A DNA stretch of 64,000 nucleotides from Caprimulgus europaeus. Taxonomy: Eukaryota; Chordata; Aves; Caprimulgiformes; Caprimulgidae. This document shows, piece by piece, positions 1 to 12,780 of this stretch. The notes beneath the pieces were generated by a model, which saw only the letters and a list, made by a program, of their open reading frames with translations, did no database searches and was not told where the DNA came from. Position 1 is the first letter of the stretch. Each line of letters starts with the position of its first letter. Made by a program: the position numbers and the translations under genes. The stretch lies in assembly GCA_907165065.1 (NCBI GenBank), contig OU015540.1:852001-916000 (forward strand), given 5' to 3'.

Positions 1-1650
1 GGCGTCAGGCTGGGTGCCAACTGCAACCACGGACACAATGAAATCCCGGCCCCACGCAGCCGGGCGGCCGCCGCTGCCCCCCCGTGTGTCCGTGGCGCTC
101 GCGGCCCCGGATGGAAACGTGCAGCGGGACCTCCCCGCGCTGCCGCTGGGGCTCGGAGCCAGCCCCACAGCACAGCCAGCCAGGGACACAGCCACCGGGG
201 GCTCTGCCTCCCCCTGGGGCCACCAAAGCACTGCGCAAGGTTTGGGTTTCACCCCAGAGTGTGGAAAGAGCATCTGGAAACGGCAGAAACTTCAATGGGC
301 TCAGGTGCCTGCAGGGATCACCCGGAGCAGCTCTGCCCACTGTCTCTGATCCAGCACCCTGCCAGCTCGCTGTCCTCTGTCCCCCAAGGTACACAAGTCA
401 CCCGCTTCCAGTGAAACACTAAAACCAGTCAGAAATGGGATCTCCCAGCCTCCTGGCTGGCCCGGCCCCGACAACTACCCTGAGCCCCAGGCTGGGCACT
501 TGCACTGGTCCATGGAGCTGCAGTTCAGCCCTTGCCTCTGCAGGAAGGGCTCCCAGATGCTCTTGGGGGGGCTGATGAGGCTCCAGAGAAGCCAGGACCA
601 CCCTCCCCCAGTTCCTGCCATTCCCACTGAAGGAACAACGCAATGGGAAAACTGCAACTCCAGATCTGGAAGCATTGCTGGGAGGACAGGACAATACCCC
701 ATCACCAACATGATTGTTTGTGTGACTGCCAGGGCGAAATTAGGTGAAAAAGCAAAGAAACAAACCCTTGCAATCAAACTCGTGACAAGAAGGGAAGAAA
801 CAGCCGGAGTAAAATCAATGTACATGCAATCAAGCAGCAACCACTTGGGAAGAAAAAGCAGCTGCCTTACTGTTCAAAGTCTTCTTGCACCAGAGGGTGG
901 AAGGCCTCTTCTTGGCTCTTAAAGGACGAGGACTCTTCTTTGACCTTTTTGGAAACAAAAGACAGAAGAGGTTTCAGCTCTGCCGCGATGCCGGGAGCAG
1001 GGGGTCCTCTCGCCGGGCAGCACCGCGTCTGCAGGGGTTTGGTGATGCTGAGCTGGGGGACCATGGGCTTCCTGGGTACCAGTGGCAGCTGTGACACAGC
1101 AAGGGACATGGGCCATGGGCTGCCAGGGAGGCTGCAGCCCCGACACCGAGCAAATGCACCCGGCAAGCTGGGGACACCGCTGCTTTTGTCAAAAATCTGT
1201 TTTCCTGTGAATATTTTCACACCACAGCAGGGCTGCAGACACTTCATCCTGCCTTCACACTGCAAACTGACACAGCTCATCAGGACATGGCCTGGGAGAG
1301 GCTAAAGCCCCCCTGTGACCCCGAGTGCCCCGGGTGCGGTGAGCCAGCAGCGCGGGGCCACGCTCACCGGGGTTTGGATCCCTCACTTTGAGCTGGTGAA
1401 AGGAAATAAAAATGAGTTACAGGAACAACTTTGTTGGTGCACTTTTTAACAAGTTTAGTGAGAGCAGACGCCACCATCCCGGGTGCCAGCCCCGCTCGCC
1501 TCTCCCCGCGGCCTCCCGCCTCCCTGGCACGCGCAGTGCCGCGGCTGGAGCCGTCTGAACACTCTGGGAGAGAAGGACCGAGACCGAGTCCAAGCTACAG
1601 ATTTTGCTGCGGGCTCTCTGAGCCAGCCTCCGCCATCCGCTGACAAACAC
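1..1650. other. GC-rich noncoding sequence
   Basis: Many overlapping stop-poor frames on both strands and no recognisable protein, splice pattern or RNA. Read as intergenic DNA downstream of RBBP6. Confidence 0.6.
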
Positions 1651-1654
1651 CAAC

Positions 1655-1950
1655 AGAACAGGCCTGCAACGGTAATATATACAGCCTAATTAATCACATT
1701 ACTCATGAAAATATATTGGTATAATTAATAACACGAGGCATCTATATTGGCCTCTGTGGCGCAGCAAATTATGAGGCAGTAATACTTGGATGTGTTGACC
1801 TGGATTTCATACATAATCCATCAAACCATTCCCGCCAGATCGGATCTCCAGAGACACAAACAACACAAAAATGATAATTAAACAAAAGCAAGATGGACAG
1901 CAATGGGGTCACATGAATCACCCCGATATCGCGGGGAAGGCACGGGACAC
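1655..1950. promoter_or_regulatory. AT-rich island, candidate conserved noncoding element
   Basis: A sharp AT-rich block in GC-rich surroundings, with CCTAATTAATCACATTACTC, GGTATAATTAATAAC, AAATTATGAGGCAGTAATAC and ATGATAATTAAACA. These are repeated homeodomain TAAT cores. It looks like a vertebrate enhancer-type CNE, but conservation cannot be tested here. Confidence 0.35.
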
Positions 1951-3059
1951 CCGGTACTTTTACACTGCTCTCGGTGAAGGTTTCGGTATTTAATAGGCCT
2001 GGGAGGGGTCTGTTGCTGGTCACTCTGTGTCAGAACAGATTACACTGGGTGAGTGAGAGCACATTGCAGTGTCCTTACCCAGGAGGAGCAGGGAAGAGAG
2101 GCTGCAGCTTCCCACAAGGATTCAGGGAATGGGCAACAGTCCAGGACAGCAGCACACGGTCAGTCTCTCCCATCGACCTCTCCTGGCACAGGGGCTGCAG
2201 GGCTCTCTGCCAGCCCCACCGAGGGCAGGGGCTGCTCCCAGCGCCCAGCTCACCCCGTGCAGCTCCTTCCCACACCCAACACGTGTACACAGCCGAGTCA
2301 CCGGCGCTGTCTGTCGGGTCAGTCTGTCCGACCACCACATGGGCTTTCCCTGATGGCCTCGCACAGCAGCCAGGACAAACGCACCTTCTGTACAGGAAAA
2401 GTGCTGCTGGGAATCCTCGTGCCCTGGCATAACAATCATCTTTTGGAAGTAGCATGTGCTAGTAACAACAGTCCTGAATAGTTAGATTTGACTTTTCACA
2501 AGTATCTCATGAATTGGAGCTGGTTGACGCTCTCTGGACCCAGAGAAACAAGCAGCACGGCCGGCGGGAGGACTGGAGCATGGGAGCTGATCAAGAGTCG
2601 CTCAAGTGCAGCCTGAATTCAAACCTCATCATCCTCTTGATCTTGCACACGCACCTTCCCTGGCCTCACACCGACTGCCAAGACTCTGCTCTGCCAGGAA
2701 ATTCCCCCAGGGAGAGAGTTTGCACCCAAAGCTGCGTCGCAGCACCAAGCGCTGCAGAACAGACCCGATGCTGCCCTGAGCTCCCACCTGCCGCCCGCTG
2801 CTCCCGCACCGCGGGGTGCTCGGGCCACTGGCCCCACACGGGGACCACGGGCCTCTGCAGAGGGACCATGGGGCTCTGTCAGCTCAGGGACTGTGGGCTC
2901 CATCTGCTCGACGCCCGCTCCCCGCACAGCACGGCGCTGCAGCCGGGCTTTATCCAAAAGGAACCGGGCTGCGGCCGTGCTGTGCCTGGTGCCGTAACTT
3001 ACCACAACAGCCCTCCAGAGCTGAGGGCATCCTCTTGGGAGAGGTGCTCAGACACATTT
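1951..3059. other. GC-rich noncoding sequence
   Basis: No gene, repeat family or RNA recognised. Confidence 0.55.
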
Positions 3060-3530
3060 CACTGAGTTTATATTTCATACCTGTTATTGGTTCTTGAAAG
3101 ACAAATGCATATTCAGAGGGAAGGCTTTGATGAGAGGCATTGGATAAGGGATGAGGGATGTGAATCTGGATGCAGTATCCCAGTAGTGACATTGTATTTG
3201 GCAGTGGTAAGGAAAAGGTTTGCAGAAAACAGACCAAAATATTTTCAATAAAAAAGGGGAATCCCCTGGTCAAAACAAAACAGACGATAGTGCGTTTGCT
3301 TAATTCGAGTATGACAGCAAAGAGGTCTGCACTGAGTATGGAGGGTTAATGCAGTCCCCCAAGGCTACACCTGGGCTTGGGAGGGCTCCCATCGAAGCTT
3401 CACCTGCTAAATTAGTTTCATCTTCTCTGTCATTAGTCATCGTTGCTCAAGCCCTCATTTGGAGCCCATTTAAAGGGGATTAGAGAAAATCTCCTCTCTC
3501 TATTCCCCTACAACAGTGATTAACTCTCAG
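3060..3530. promoter_or_regulatory. AT-rich island, candidate conserved noncoding element
   Basis: Lower-GC block with ACAAATGCATATTCAGAG (an octamer-like ATGCATAT core), CCAAAATATTTTCAATAAAA, AAATTAGTTTCATC and CTGTCATTAGTCATCG. No open frame of note. Confidence 0.3.
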
Positions 3531-5399
3531 GACTCACAAGGCATTTTCCTGATGGTGGAAAGAAGCAAAAGCCAGCGCCCTCCACACGGACCAGGACTCA
3601 GGGGCAGCACTAGAGGGGGAATTACTGGGATCGTACCTGGGTGCTGATTTATCCACAGGGAGCTGCCAGTGAGGGCTGGAGAGCAGAGGGCTCGGAGAAG
3701 TGCCATCGCAGTTCAGTGTGACAGTAAATGACATCGGGCAGGTCCCTGGGCGCTGGCAGGGCGGCCGGGACAGGCAGCCGCTTTCCCAGCTGGCTGGTAC
3801 CCGCATGGCCCCCGTGCCCGGCCCCGACCCAGGGGAGCATTTGGGCAATGCCTGTCCCCAAAAGGGCCACCATGGTGTCACCCGCTGTCATTAACTGCCG
3901 GCTCAGCCCCTTGCTGCCTGTTGGAGCCCCTGTGCTCGTGCAGGCTGTGCGGACACGCCTGGGCATGGATTAAAACTGCTCTTGATGGGAAGTAAAAACA
4001 CATTTTTTTTTAAATTTGATAAACAGAACGCTTTGCAGAAACATAACTCACTATGAACCTGACGGCAGGGACCCCAAAATCCATCAAACACTTTGAATTA
4101 CACAGAGGAAAGCCTTTAGTCGCAGATATGGTTTGTGTTTTTCCAACAAGTGGGAAGTTCTGCAGAGGAATCCTTTCCCTGAGGAGGGACCCGGCTCCCC
4201 CCAGGCACGCGGGGCACCGAGCGAATATTTTCTAAGACAAACCAGTTCAAAGCAACCCGTAACATGTTCAGAAGCAGATCAGGAACTCAGAAAGCCAGCA
4301 GCCTGTCAGGCCTCGGACTCTACCAGCCAGGGCAGGAGGTATTTTCATCAGGCCCATCGGTTCTGCCCTGGCTGTGCCAGCAGGCAGCTGCCTGCTGCGG
4401 CCCCAGCTCTCCTCGCTGCCTGCACCAGCCCCTCCTGCCCCGCAGAGCCACCCGAGCCCGGCCAGTGCCCTGCTGCCTGCGGCTCCCCTGCCTTTAACCA
4501 AAGAAACACCAACACTGATGTTAACGTTATGTACAGAACCGCTGCCCCGCTGTGTGTTTGCCCCTTTGCCCCTCACCACGATGCTCTCGGGAGCCCCTTG
4601 GCCCCAGCTGAGCTTGTGCCGACATCCCCGGCGCGGCAGAGCCCCGGCTGCGGCACGGCAATCCCTTCCCCGGCGGAGAGGAATGCGCAGCGCTGCCAGC
4701 AGCCCGGCGCACAGAAGGGACCCTTGTTTGGAAAGCTCATTAATCTTTAACGGAGCGTTTGGGTTAATGCGAAAGGTTACTCACCCGTCAGCGCCCAGGG
4801 ATCCCACCGGGAACGCTCCCGCTCCTCCCGCCAGCACCGCAGCCTTCGACGGGGAGAGACGGGCAAAGGGACCCTCTGAGCTGAGCACGCCGCCGTTCGC
4901 ATCTTTTGCCCTAAACGGGGAGCGGCCGGCGGTGTGTCCGGCACACGGGGCAGGGGGGCGTCCTGCTGTCCCACAGCCAGACCCTGCTGTCCCACAGCCA
5001 GACCCCGCCGGACCGAGAGGAACCCCCCGGCTTCCGACACCTCCTCCTGGGACGCGATACCCACCTTGCCTGGGCTCCGCTCCAGCGGCCAGCGAGCACC
5101 GGGCCGTCGGCGTAGGGCAGAGCTGGGGGAGCATGGTGGGGGGCTCAGAGGTGACGGTGACTGGGGTGGCTGGCTCGGCGGGGCTGCCGCGGGCTCTTCC
5201 CCCGGTGTGTGCAGCTGGTGGTGGCCGTGGGGCTCCCCGTGCTGCCGGCAGCAGCTCTGCCGCCCTCCTGCCTGCGCTAGCCCTTTCCATCACACAGCCC
5301 GGCACCAAACATATCTTAAATAAATGCCACCGCCCGTGCCTGCGTGGGAGCCGCTCTGGCTTGTGCCACGGCGCCGGTTTTGGATTTAGCATCTACTGA
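3531..5399. other. GC-rich noncoding sequence with short duplication
   Basis: Stop-poor GC-rich sequence (one plus-strand frame is open for 341 codons, 4374-5399) without recognisable protein. Holds a 21-bp tandem duplication at 4962-5003. Confidence 0.5.
4962..5003. repeat. 21-bp tandem duplication
   Basis: Two exact copies of a unit starting CCTGCTGTCCCACAGCCAGA, back to back. Confidence 0.9.
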
Positions 5400-5695
5400 G
5401 CCGAGTCCTCGGTGCATTCTGCGTTAAATAACTAAGGTTAATTTGATTTGATGCACCACTTCATTACCATAAACAGCTCACAGTATGTCAGTCCTCTGTA
5501 ATTACAGTTCCTACAGCCGGCATCGTGTTCATTTGCCGTCATCTCTGGTGCTTCCCTGCCATCACCTTCCAGCCAAGCACTTCTGCGGGAGCTTCCCCGA
5601 ACAGCAATTAGGTGCCGTTTATTGGTAGCTGACAGTGAGACTCATTTACAGAAACAGGGGCAGGGATATTAAATTTACTTTCCATCACAGCCACA
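5400..5695. promoter_or_regulatory. AT-rich island, candidate conserved noncoding element
   Basis: AAATAACTAAGGTTAATTTG, TTGATTTGATGCACC, TCTGTAATTACAGTTC and GCAATTAGGTGCCGTT stand out from GC-rich flanks. TGTAATTACA (5498-5507) is a 10-bp palindrome around a TAATTA homeodomain core. Confidence 0.35.
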
Positions 5696-7000
5696 CTTGC
5701 GGGTGATGATCAGGATGAGGCTGCACATGCAGGAGGGCAGACGGGGAGGAGAAGGGACGTTCAGAAGCAAAGATGCTCCTGGCGAGGGGGTGCCGGGGGC
5801 TCCGGGGCTCTGCTGCATGCACACAGGCATCCAACAGCCCCGGGGAGCCCCGGCAGCATCGCGCCAGGCTCGGCGGTCCCTGCGCAGACACCAAGGGCGA
5901 AGCACAGCTCCGGTCAGAGTGTGAGGGCTGGGGGGCTCCCAGGTGGGATTTCTGCCAGCTGGGTTCATGCCCGCGCTGCCGGCTGCCAGGGAGGGAGACG
6001 CTTGGCCACTGACGCACTGCAGAGCACAGAGCTACGAGCCAGCACGTGGCAAACTGAGCACGCAGAGGCACAGGCAGTGCCCGGCTCCTGCTTGGCCCCT
6101 TGTGGCCACCAGCCCCTTTTCCACGACGGGCACTACAAGAGCGATGGCAGCAGCACCCGCCTGCCAGTGGGCACTGACGGGGCCTTTCATTTGCCCCAGA
6201 CACCATGGTCCTGTGAACCATCTTCCCATGAGAGCAAAGCAAGAGCTGGGAGGTGGTGATGTGGATGGTCACGGTGATGATGAGGATGGCCATGGTGATG
6301 AGGACGGGCACTGCGAGCCCTGAGCTGCCGGAGTGGGGCACAGACCTGCCTGTGCAGCCGGGGTGCTGCCGATCTGCCCCTCACAACGGGGTGGTTTCCT
6401 CGTTGTCTCAAACTCAACAACATCCTGGTACTGGAGGCGCAGTGCTGGAGATGTTTGCCATCGATTTTATCTGACAAATAACTCCGGTGTTTGGTGTCTT
6501 CCTTCCGTACTTGCAGCTGCAGAAACACGACCACATCGGCCCATCCCACAGACACAGCAGAGAGGTTGGTGGGACAAATCCCACAGCACCACGCAGTTAA
6601 AACAACATTGTCCTGCTGGGACACAGCGGTGTTTTGTTAAACTCCAATTAACAGCAGAGGAAAACGTAAAAGAAACACACTCTGGCTGTGGGTAGAGCTG
6701 CAGATGCCACGAACTGCCTGATCCCACGATGGCAAAGGTCAGAAACCCTCATGACAAAGCAGCAGCTCTGCCCTGGGCCCAGTAAAGCTGCTCCCAGTGC
6801 CAGCACTGGGAAGTGGTCACAGCCTGCAATGGGGATATCCAGCATGGACTGGAATACCCAGTACACGAGAGGAACGCCTGGCAAACGTGAAAGGTAACAA
6901 AGGGACAAAGCCCCCGTCCCTCCTCACCGCTGGGACGCTCCGTGCTCACCGGAGAGCAAAGAGCTCATCCAGCAAAAGGCGCTCCCGGTTCTCATTCCTG
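5696..7000. other. GC-rich noncoding sequence with GATG-type simple repeat
   Basis: No gene recognised. A degenerate GATGG/GGTGAT repeat lies at 6249-6308 and creates a misleading hydrophobic reading frame on the minus strand. Confidence 0.55.
6249..6308. repeat. Degenerate (GATG/GGT)n simple repeat
   Basis: GGAGGTGGTGATGTGGATGG followed by TCACGGTGATGATGAGGATG and similar units. Confidence 0.6.
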
Positions 7001-7300
7001 GGGTTTTTAATTGAAATATCCGTGGAGCTGCACTGATGGTGTTTGCAGTGACTGCTGAATTAGCGGGGTACCAGACTGTAACAATATAAAATAGATATTG
7101 TTAAAAGCCACTTAAGACTCTCTCTGGAAGGGTTTGCTGAACCTTTGAACAAGAGCCCAGGGGACAGCCCTTTATTACCGCTGTGACCAGGTCAATTACT
7201 CTAGAACTGAGCAAATTATTTATGAGGTGGTTGGCCTATTAAAACATTAACACATCCATCACCTGGCTGCTGATCTGGCTCCTGTCTTTATTACTCTGTG
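7000..7300. promoter_or_regulatory. AT-rich island, candidate conserved noncoding element
   Basis: AT-rich block with an AACAATAT / ATATTGTT inverted pair (7080-7102), GTCAATTACTCTAGAACTGA, CAAATTATTTATGAGG and TTAAAACATTAACACATCC. Composition and motif density resemble developmental enhancers. Confidence 0.4.
7080..7102. promoter_or_regulatory. Inverted SOX-like site pair
   Basis: AACAATAT and its reverse complement ATATTGTT, separated by 7 bp. Each arm holds an ACAAT/ATTGT SOX core. Binding is inferred from sequence only. Confidence 0.35.
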
Positions 7301-10300
7301 TTGGGCTTGGGGATTTACTGGTGTTTTATTTGGATTGAAGCTACATTTCCAAGAGAAAAAGCCAACCCCCAGCCCTCACTTTCACTGAGCCCGGGTCACA
7401 GAGGGACCCTCTGGCTCCTCCAAACTCCTTTAAACTATTTTTCATTTTGGTTTTTGTCTTTGTTCCTGCTGCCTTGTTGCACGCTCTAAACAAAGGCACA
7501 AATTGCGGGTCTTTAGTTTGCAGAGTTACTTTAGAGCGTCAAAAATCAAATGGAGCTTTTTCCACCAGAATCTCTGTCTGCCCCTTAAGTGGAAGTGCTT
7601 GCAGCGGGAGCGCGTGATGAGCCAGCCGAGCCGCGCCCTTGAAAGTGGTAAAGCACCAAATCTGGAGAATCACCGGGTTCTCACAGCTGTGGCACCCCGT
7701 GGGCACCGCGGGCGAGGACGGGCAGGGCGCTGCGCAGAGAGGGGGGCACTCATTTCTGTCTGCCAAGACACAGGCGGGATGGAGAACGTACAAGGGGTGG
7801 GAATTAGGGTCTTAATCCGCTGCGTTTACACTCTCCCCTGGTTTAAATGCCTTTCGGCTACTCATTTTCCCACATCTGATATTTTATTATCACATCTTTT
7901 ATGACATTTCCAGGTACTTATTAAATCAAGGTGCAGAGCTCTGCTTGGGGCACCGGCTGCTTGATGGGAACCCTGAGATCAAGGCAGAAGGTTCTGGGAG
8001 GGGCTGGGACACTCTGGTGGGAGATGCTGCCCGCTGGGCAGTGCTGGGGGGACGGGGATGGGGACCCTCCTCTAACAGGACCACGGATGGGCTTTGCCCA
8101 CGTGGGTTTAAATCCATTCCTACACCACGTGGCACTGCATCCCGGGAAGAAATGCATCCCTGGGTTTGGCTGGCACAGGAGAAGGTTGGATGTAAATCCC
8201 TACGAGCAGGAGCAGACAGAAACCCGCAGAGACAGTCCTGCACAGCCTGCCCAGGCTGAGCTTCAGAACCTGGGGCCTTTCAGGGCTGGTGGCTGGAGCT
8301 GAGGCAGGAGCAGGGCTGAGGTTGCCCACCCCACCCCTCCTTCCACCATCAGTACCCCACAAGCAGGATGGACATGGCCGGGACCTGTCCCCAACCCCCC
8401 CGCCAGCCTCCCCGGGGGTCCACCCAGCAAACTCTCCATGTGCTGGTGGCTCTCTTAATTACCAACCATTTGTTAACGGCCTTTGACGAATTCATTCCTG
8501 GAGGGCTGCTCTCCCGTGGTTCCCGCTGCTCTCTCCTCCCAGCAGTGCCCGGTTTCCTGGCCGGAGTCCCCCGGGCTGTGTGGCATCACTGGGGCTTTGC
8601 AAGCGCTGGGAAGCTCTGGGGCTGGATGGTCCCGTGTCTCTGGGTGGAGTTTTGGAGTCCTGCAGGGTTCCAGCTCTCGTGTTGGGACGTTTCATGTCAC
8701 AGTTATGAAGGAAATGCAGAAGCAGAGCTGGCTGTGGGACCCGCAGTGCACAGTGTCTGTGTGGATGGAGAGTCTGGATGCGCTGGAATGATGAGTCAGG
8801 AGGGTCCTGGAGAAGGTCCTGGGTCCTGCTGGCACCTGGTGGCTCCTGGAAGGTGGCTGTGTCCCCTCTGCATGGGGTGTCTGCTGATCTGCCACTCTCT
8901 GAGCTCCCTGGGAGACCAATCTGCATGTGAACGGCCCAGGAAGCAGCAATAAGGCTGGAAGAAAAGTGCCTGGGAGCCCGTTCCCTGGGGAGCTGGGCAT
9001 GGCCCCGCCGGAGCAGGAGACCAAGAGTCTCCAGCTGCGGTTTGGGGAGTTGCTGTGGTGGGATTTGGTCACCCCCACTTGCCAGCCAGCAGAACCAGTG
9101 CCACAGCTGGAGCTTTGCACCCAGGGCTGATCCTGCCTCCCAAGATGCCCAGCTGAGAGGTGACGCTGATGTCCTGGCACGTGCCAGGAACCGTGCCCAC
9201 CGCTACGGGTGTGGTGGGACCAGCACCGTGACCGCGCGGGACACTCGCTGCGTGGGCACACCGGGGCGTGGGCGTGCGACACGGGGGGCCGTGCACTGAG
9301 CTGATCTGGGGCTTCCACCACGTCCTCTCCTGTAAGGGAGCAGCAGGTCCTGGTCTCGGCTGAGTCCCAGGTGCCCCACAGGGAGAGGCACAGGCTGGGA
9401 CTGAGCATGGGGGCACGGAGCTCCTTGAGCTGGACCCGCAGCGCTCAAAAACCCCTTGTAAACCAAAACCCAGCTGAACGTGATGTCACGTGCCCTCGCT
9501 CTTTGCAGAGCTGGTGGCAGCAGCCACATGGTCCATGCAGCAACCTGGGCCATTGCCCCCAAAACGCCCGTCCTGGCAGCCGGTGGCACCCCCAGTGCCG
9601 CAGACAGCGCGGGGCACAGCCAGCTCCGCCGCCCGGCCGGAATCAATTCTTGTTACCGATTCCTCCGTGCCACGGGGGAACGCTCACGTGAGCGGGTTCT
9701 GAGGGAGCAGAATTGCTTCCCACAAAATTATTACGGAGCCAATTAAAGTGAATAAAAACAGAGGGGCTGAGCAAAGCGCTACGGGGAGAGCCGGAGGAAC
9801 GAGGCGGGGGACGGCGCAGCGCGGCAGGGCCCGGGTCACTTGTTTGTTTGTTTAAGTGCTCGGTGACGGGGACAGTTGGCTGCAAGTCAAGAAAATCTGT
9901 ACGAGCAGCAGAGACAGATTATTCCCGAGCAGCGATGCCACAGAAGCTGCTTCCTCAGGATTGAATTAAAGAAAAGAGTCAGCGTTGGGAGAGCCAGCAA
10001 ATGTGAGAAAGGGGCAGGGTGGACACTCGTGCCAATTAAAACCTCGCAGAGCTCATTCCCCCAGACGGCAAATCCCGACTACAAACACGAGCCCGTATTT
10101 ACCGAAGCCGCCGCCTCGCATTCCAGGCGAGCACAAGGGAGCCGGCGCGGGACGCCGGTGATTGGCAGCTGCATTCAGCAACACACAGAAATCCCTTTTT
10201 TTGTTGTTTCTGCAAGAACCCTCAAAGATGTCTCCAAAACATACGGCTTCCTTCGGCGGCACAAAGGGGCTGATGATCACCCGGGAATGCCCCGAGTATT

Positions 10301-10370
10301 AAATATGGGATCACTACAGTTACAACGCCACCAGCACGGCAACTCACATTCGGTGTCAGCTCAGAAGAGC
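7301..10370. other. GC-rich noncoding sequence
   Basis: No gene recognised on either strand. Contains smaller AT-rich patches (about 7420-7580, 9715-9770) and a (TTTG)n tract near 9841-9855. Confidence 0.5.
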
Positions 10371-11387
10371 TTTTCTGGGTAATTAGTTCAAGGATAAAAA
10401 AAATAAATTAAAAAAAAATTAAAGAAATTGTTCCCAACGCTTAAACCTGCTGCACGCTGCGATGGGCGAGCCGGGCTCGGCCATTGTGTGCCCCGCGCCG
10501 CGAGCGCCTGAGCCATTCCACCTTCGCTTCTCTCCCGCCTCTCCACAGACAATGCAGGGGAACAAAGGCTCCTGCTGAACAGGGGCAGTAATTCATCGGC
10601 GCCGGCAGCTCCTGCACGCAGCTGCCCTCTTCCCAGCTCGGCCGCCAGCCACACCAGACACCGATTCACCCAGCCCGCGGTTCCCATGGTCTCCAGGGAG
10701 ATGGCCATGGACCTGCATCCTAATGACAGCGCCCGGCATCGCCCGCGCCCGCCCGGCTCCCTCCGGCCCCTTCCAGGCTGGGGCTGCGCGGTGCCGGCAC
10801 TGGCGCTCCCGGCATTAGAGATTCAGCTCCCGTCCCCGCACGGCGGCTGGTGGGGGAGAGCCACGGGACCCTCCCCTGCCAGGGCATCGCCGGGAAGCAC
10901 TGAGGCACCGGCCGAGTGCCAAAATAAACCCCACATTGTCTGAGAGCCGCCACTTCGGCATCCCAGCATCATCGGTAGCGATCACCAGCACTGCGAGCCC
11001 CTGGCACCAACCGTCCCTCGGGTGGGGAAGGTCATGGAAACAGCCCCCCAACCCCACCCTACACGGGGCACATCCCGTGTTAAATCCCAGCGTGGGGGCA
11101 GGAGAAGCCGGTGGCTGCGGGGTGACCTGACCCCCATGGCGAGGAGCCCTTTGTGGAGCGTGGCAAGGCTGGTGCCGAGGCCGGCGGTGGGATGCAGCAG
11201 GGGGGAGGATGGAGATGCCGACACACACCGGCGAGCCCACATGAACTTCCACGCGTGACCCCCGCCCCAAGCCCCCACCCAGGGCAGCACCGCGGCGCAC
11301 CGGGGCTGGCGAGCGGACCGGGCGGCGCGAGGCTGCACGCGGCGGAGCGCCCGCTCACGCCCTGCATGCTAATGAGCGTCGCCGGCT
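10371..11387. other. GC-rich noncoding sequence with AT patch
   Basis: An AT-rich patch at 10378-10440 (AAAAAAAATTAAAG type) is followed by GC-rich, stop-poor sequence. No gene recognised. Confidence 0.5.
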
Positions 11388-11587
11388 GAGCCGCGCCAAT
11401 TAATTGCTGGAAGTGTCTGTTCACTTACCAAACGGGGAGCCGTGGTGCCACATCGAGGGCAGGCTTCGCAGCGCGGTGGCGGCACAGAGCTCCTCGCGCC
11501 CGCCGGTCTCCGGGCGGCAGGTACGGCTCCACCACACCAGGGCAGGTGAAGGCAGAACAGACCTGCTTGTATTTTTGTATTTAAATT

Positions 11588-11616
11588 CTTTTTCTTTTCT
11601 TTTCTTTTTTTTTTTT
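11588..11616. repeat. (TTTTC)n pyrimidine tract
   Basis: CTTTTTCTTTTCTTTTCTTT followed by a T run. Confidence 0.85.
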
Positions 11617-11761
11617 GAGCTCACATAGCATTTGGGGTCACATGCTGCTGTGAGCATCGGTCGGCACCGTCACGTGCCCGGGGTCAGGGCTCACGTGACG
11701 AGCAAACCTGATGAAGTGCCACTCCGACCCATTTTGCGTCGACCCTAAAAAACTTAGTTGT

Positions 11762-11780
11762 AAAAAAAAAAAAAAAAAAA
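11762..11780. repeat. Poly(A) run, 19 bases
   Basis: Uninterrupted A homopolymer. No retrotransposed body or target duplication was recognised beside it. Confidence 0.9.
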
Positions 11781-12040
11781 TTAAAAGAAAAAAATCTAAT
11801 TTATAACGCCTTAATGAAATAATTAATTTCTGAAGTAGGTTTCTAACCTTTAGAACCAAATAATTTCGGGGGGAGGGGGTGGGAGAGTGAGAGATGGGAA
11901 CGAAATGCCAAGATTTCGATGAATATTTAATACACCCTCCGCGCTCCTCACAAGCTCCCGCGCCTTGGAGCCGTGCCAGCGCCATTTGAATCCCAGCCTT
12001 TGTTAATGACATCGACGCCTCTGCTGCTATTCGGCGTCCG

Positions 12041-12780
12041 CGGCTCTATCCGGCTGTGATCGGTCACGGTGGATACGGGGGGAAGCAGAACTCAATCAGC
12101 ACCCACCCGTCTCTGCTATATCACCCGGACAAAGCCCAGGGCTGGTCCCACTGCACTGCGGTGTGTGGGGTGCTCCCCACCCTTCCACCCCTATAGAAAC
12201 CCTAACACATACGTGTATATATAGGTACATGCAAACCCAGACACATACACGTACTTTGTCCCAGGCAGAACTGGGGCAGGCAGCTCCAGAAGGTTTGTTC
12301 CTGCCGTGTTCACTGCAGAATTCTGCTTTATTTGAAATTTTCTTAATTTCAAGCAGAAAACAACAGGCACATACATTTCTGATTCCACAATTAACCATCC
12401 CCTCGCCCCACCCTGCCTGACTCCATTCCCCCCTCGACGCCTGCGGGACCGGAGGGGGCTGCTCTGGCTGTCGGGAGGAAGGGGCTATCCCAGCGCGGCG
12501 GGGCAGGATCCCGGACCAGACCCGGCAGAGGGGGATGGGGTATTTGGTAAAAGGACCAGGTTACAAAGCAGCCACTGCCCCACTGGGCATCAACGGCCTG
12601 GAATTAAAAATCCAGTTCTGTGTGTACCCAGGAACACAAATCAGATGGATAAAGAACATTTTCCCTGTGAAAATGGAAAGCTCAGCCCCGCAGAGAGGAT
12701 TCGGCCCCGTTCCTGCGGCAGGGCTGGGTCTGCGTGCCGATGGGGACACCGCGGCTGCCGCGGCACAACCGGGATGCCGG
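12041..12780. other. Noncoding sequence with CA/TA-rich patch
   Basis: A short ACACATACGTGTATATATAG-type patch at about 12206-12254. No gene recognised. Confidence 0.5.

Larger units (their letters stand above)
11380..12040. promoter_or_regulatory. AT-rich island, candidate conserved noncoding element
   Basis: Includes GCATGCTAATGAGCGTCG, GCGCCAATTAATTGCTGG, a pyrimidine tract (11588-11616), an A19 run (11762-11780) and AATGAAATAATTAATTTCTG / GATGAATATTTAATACACC. Mixed simple sequence and homeodomain-type cores. Confidence 0.3.

Noticed and set aside
4374-5399. 341-codon plus-strand open frame
   Set aside because: GC-rich stop-poor DNA with comparable frames on the other strand. The translation is low-complexity Ala/Pro/Arg with no recognisable domain.
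5685-6341. Minus-strand frame with a hydrophobic ITMAILIITVTIHITT segment that looks like a membrane helix
   Set aside because: The hydrophobic stretch is the translation of a GATG-type simple repeat; the rest is composition-driven.
11762-11780. Processed pseudogene or retrocopy ending in the poly(A) run
   Set aside because: No recognisable transcript body upstream on either strand and no flanking duplication.
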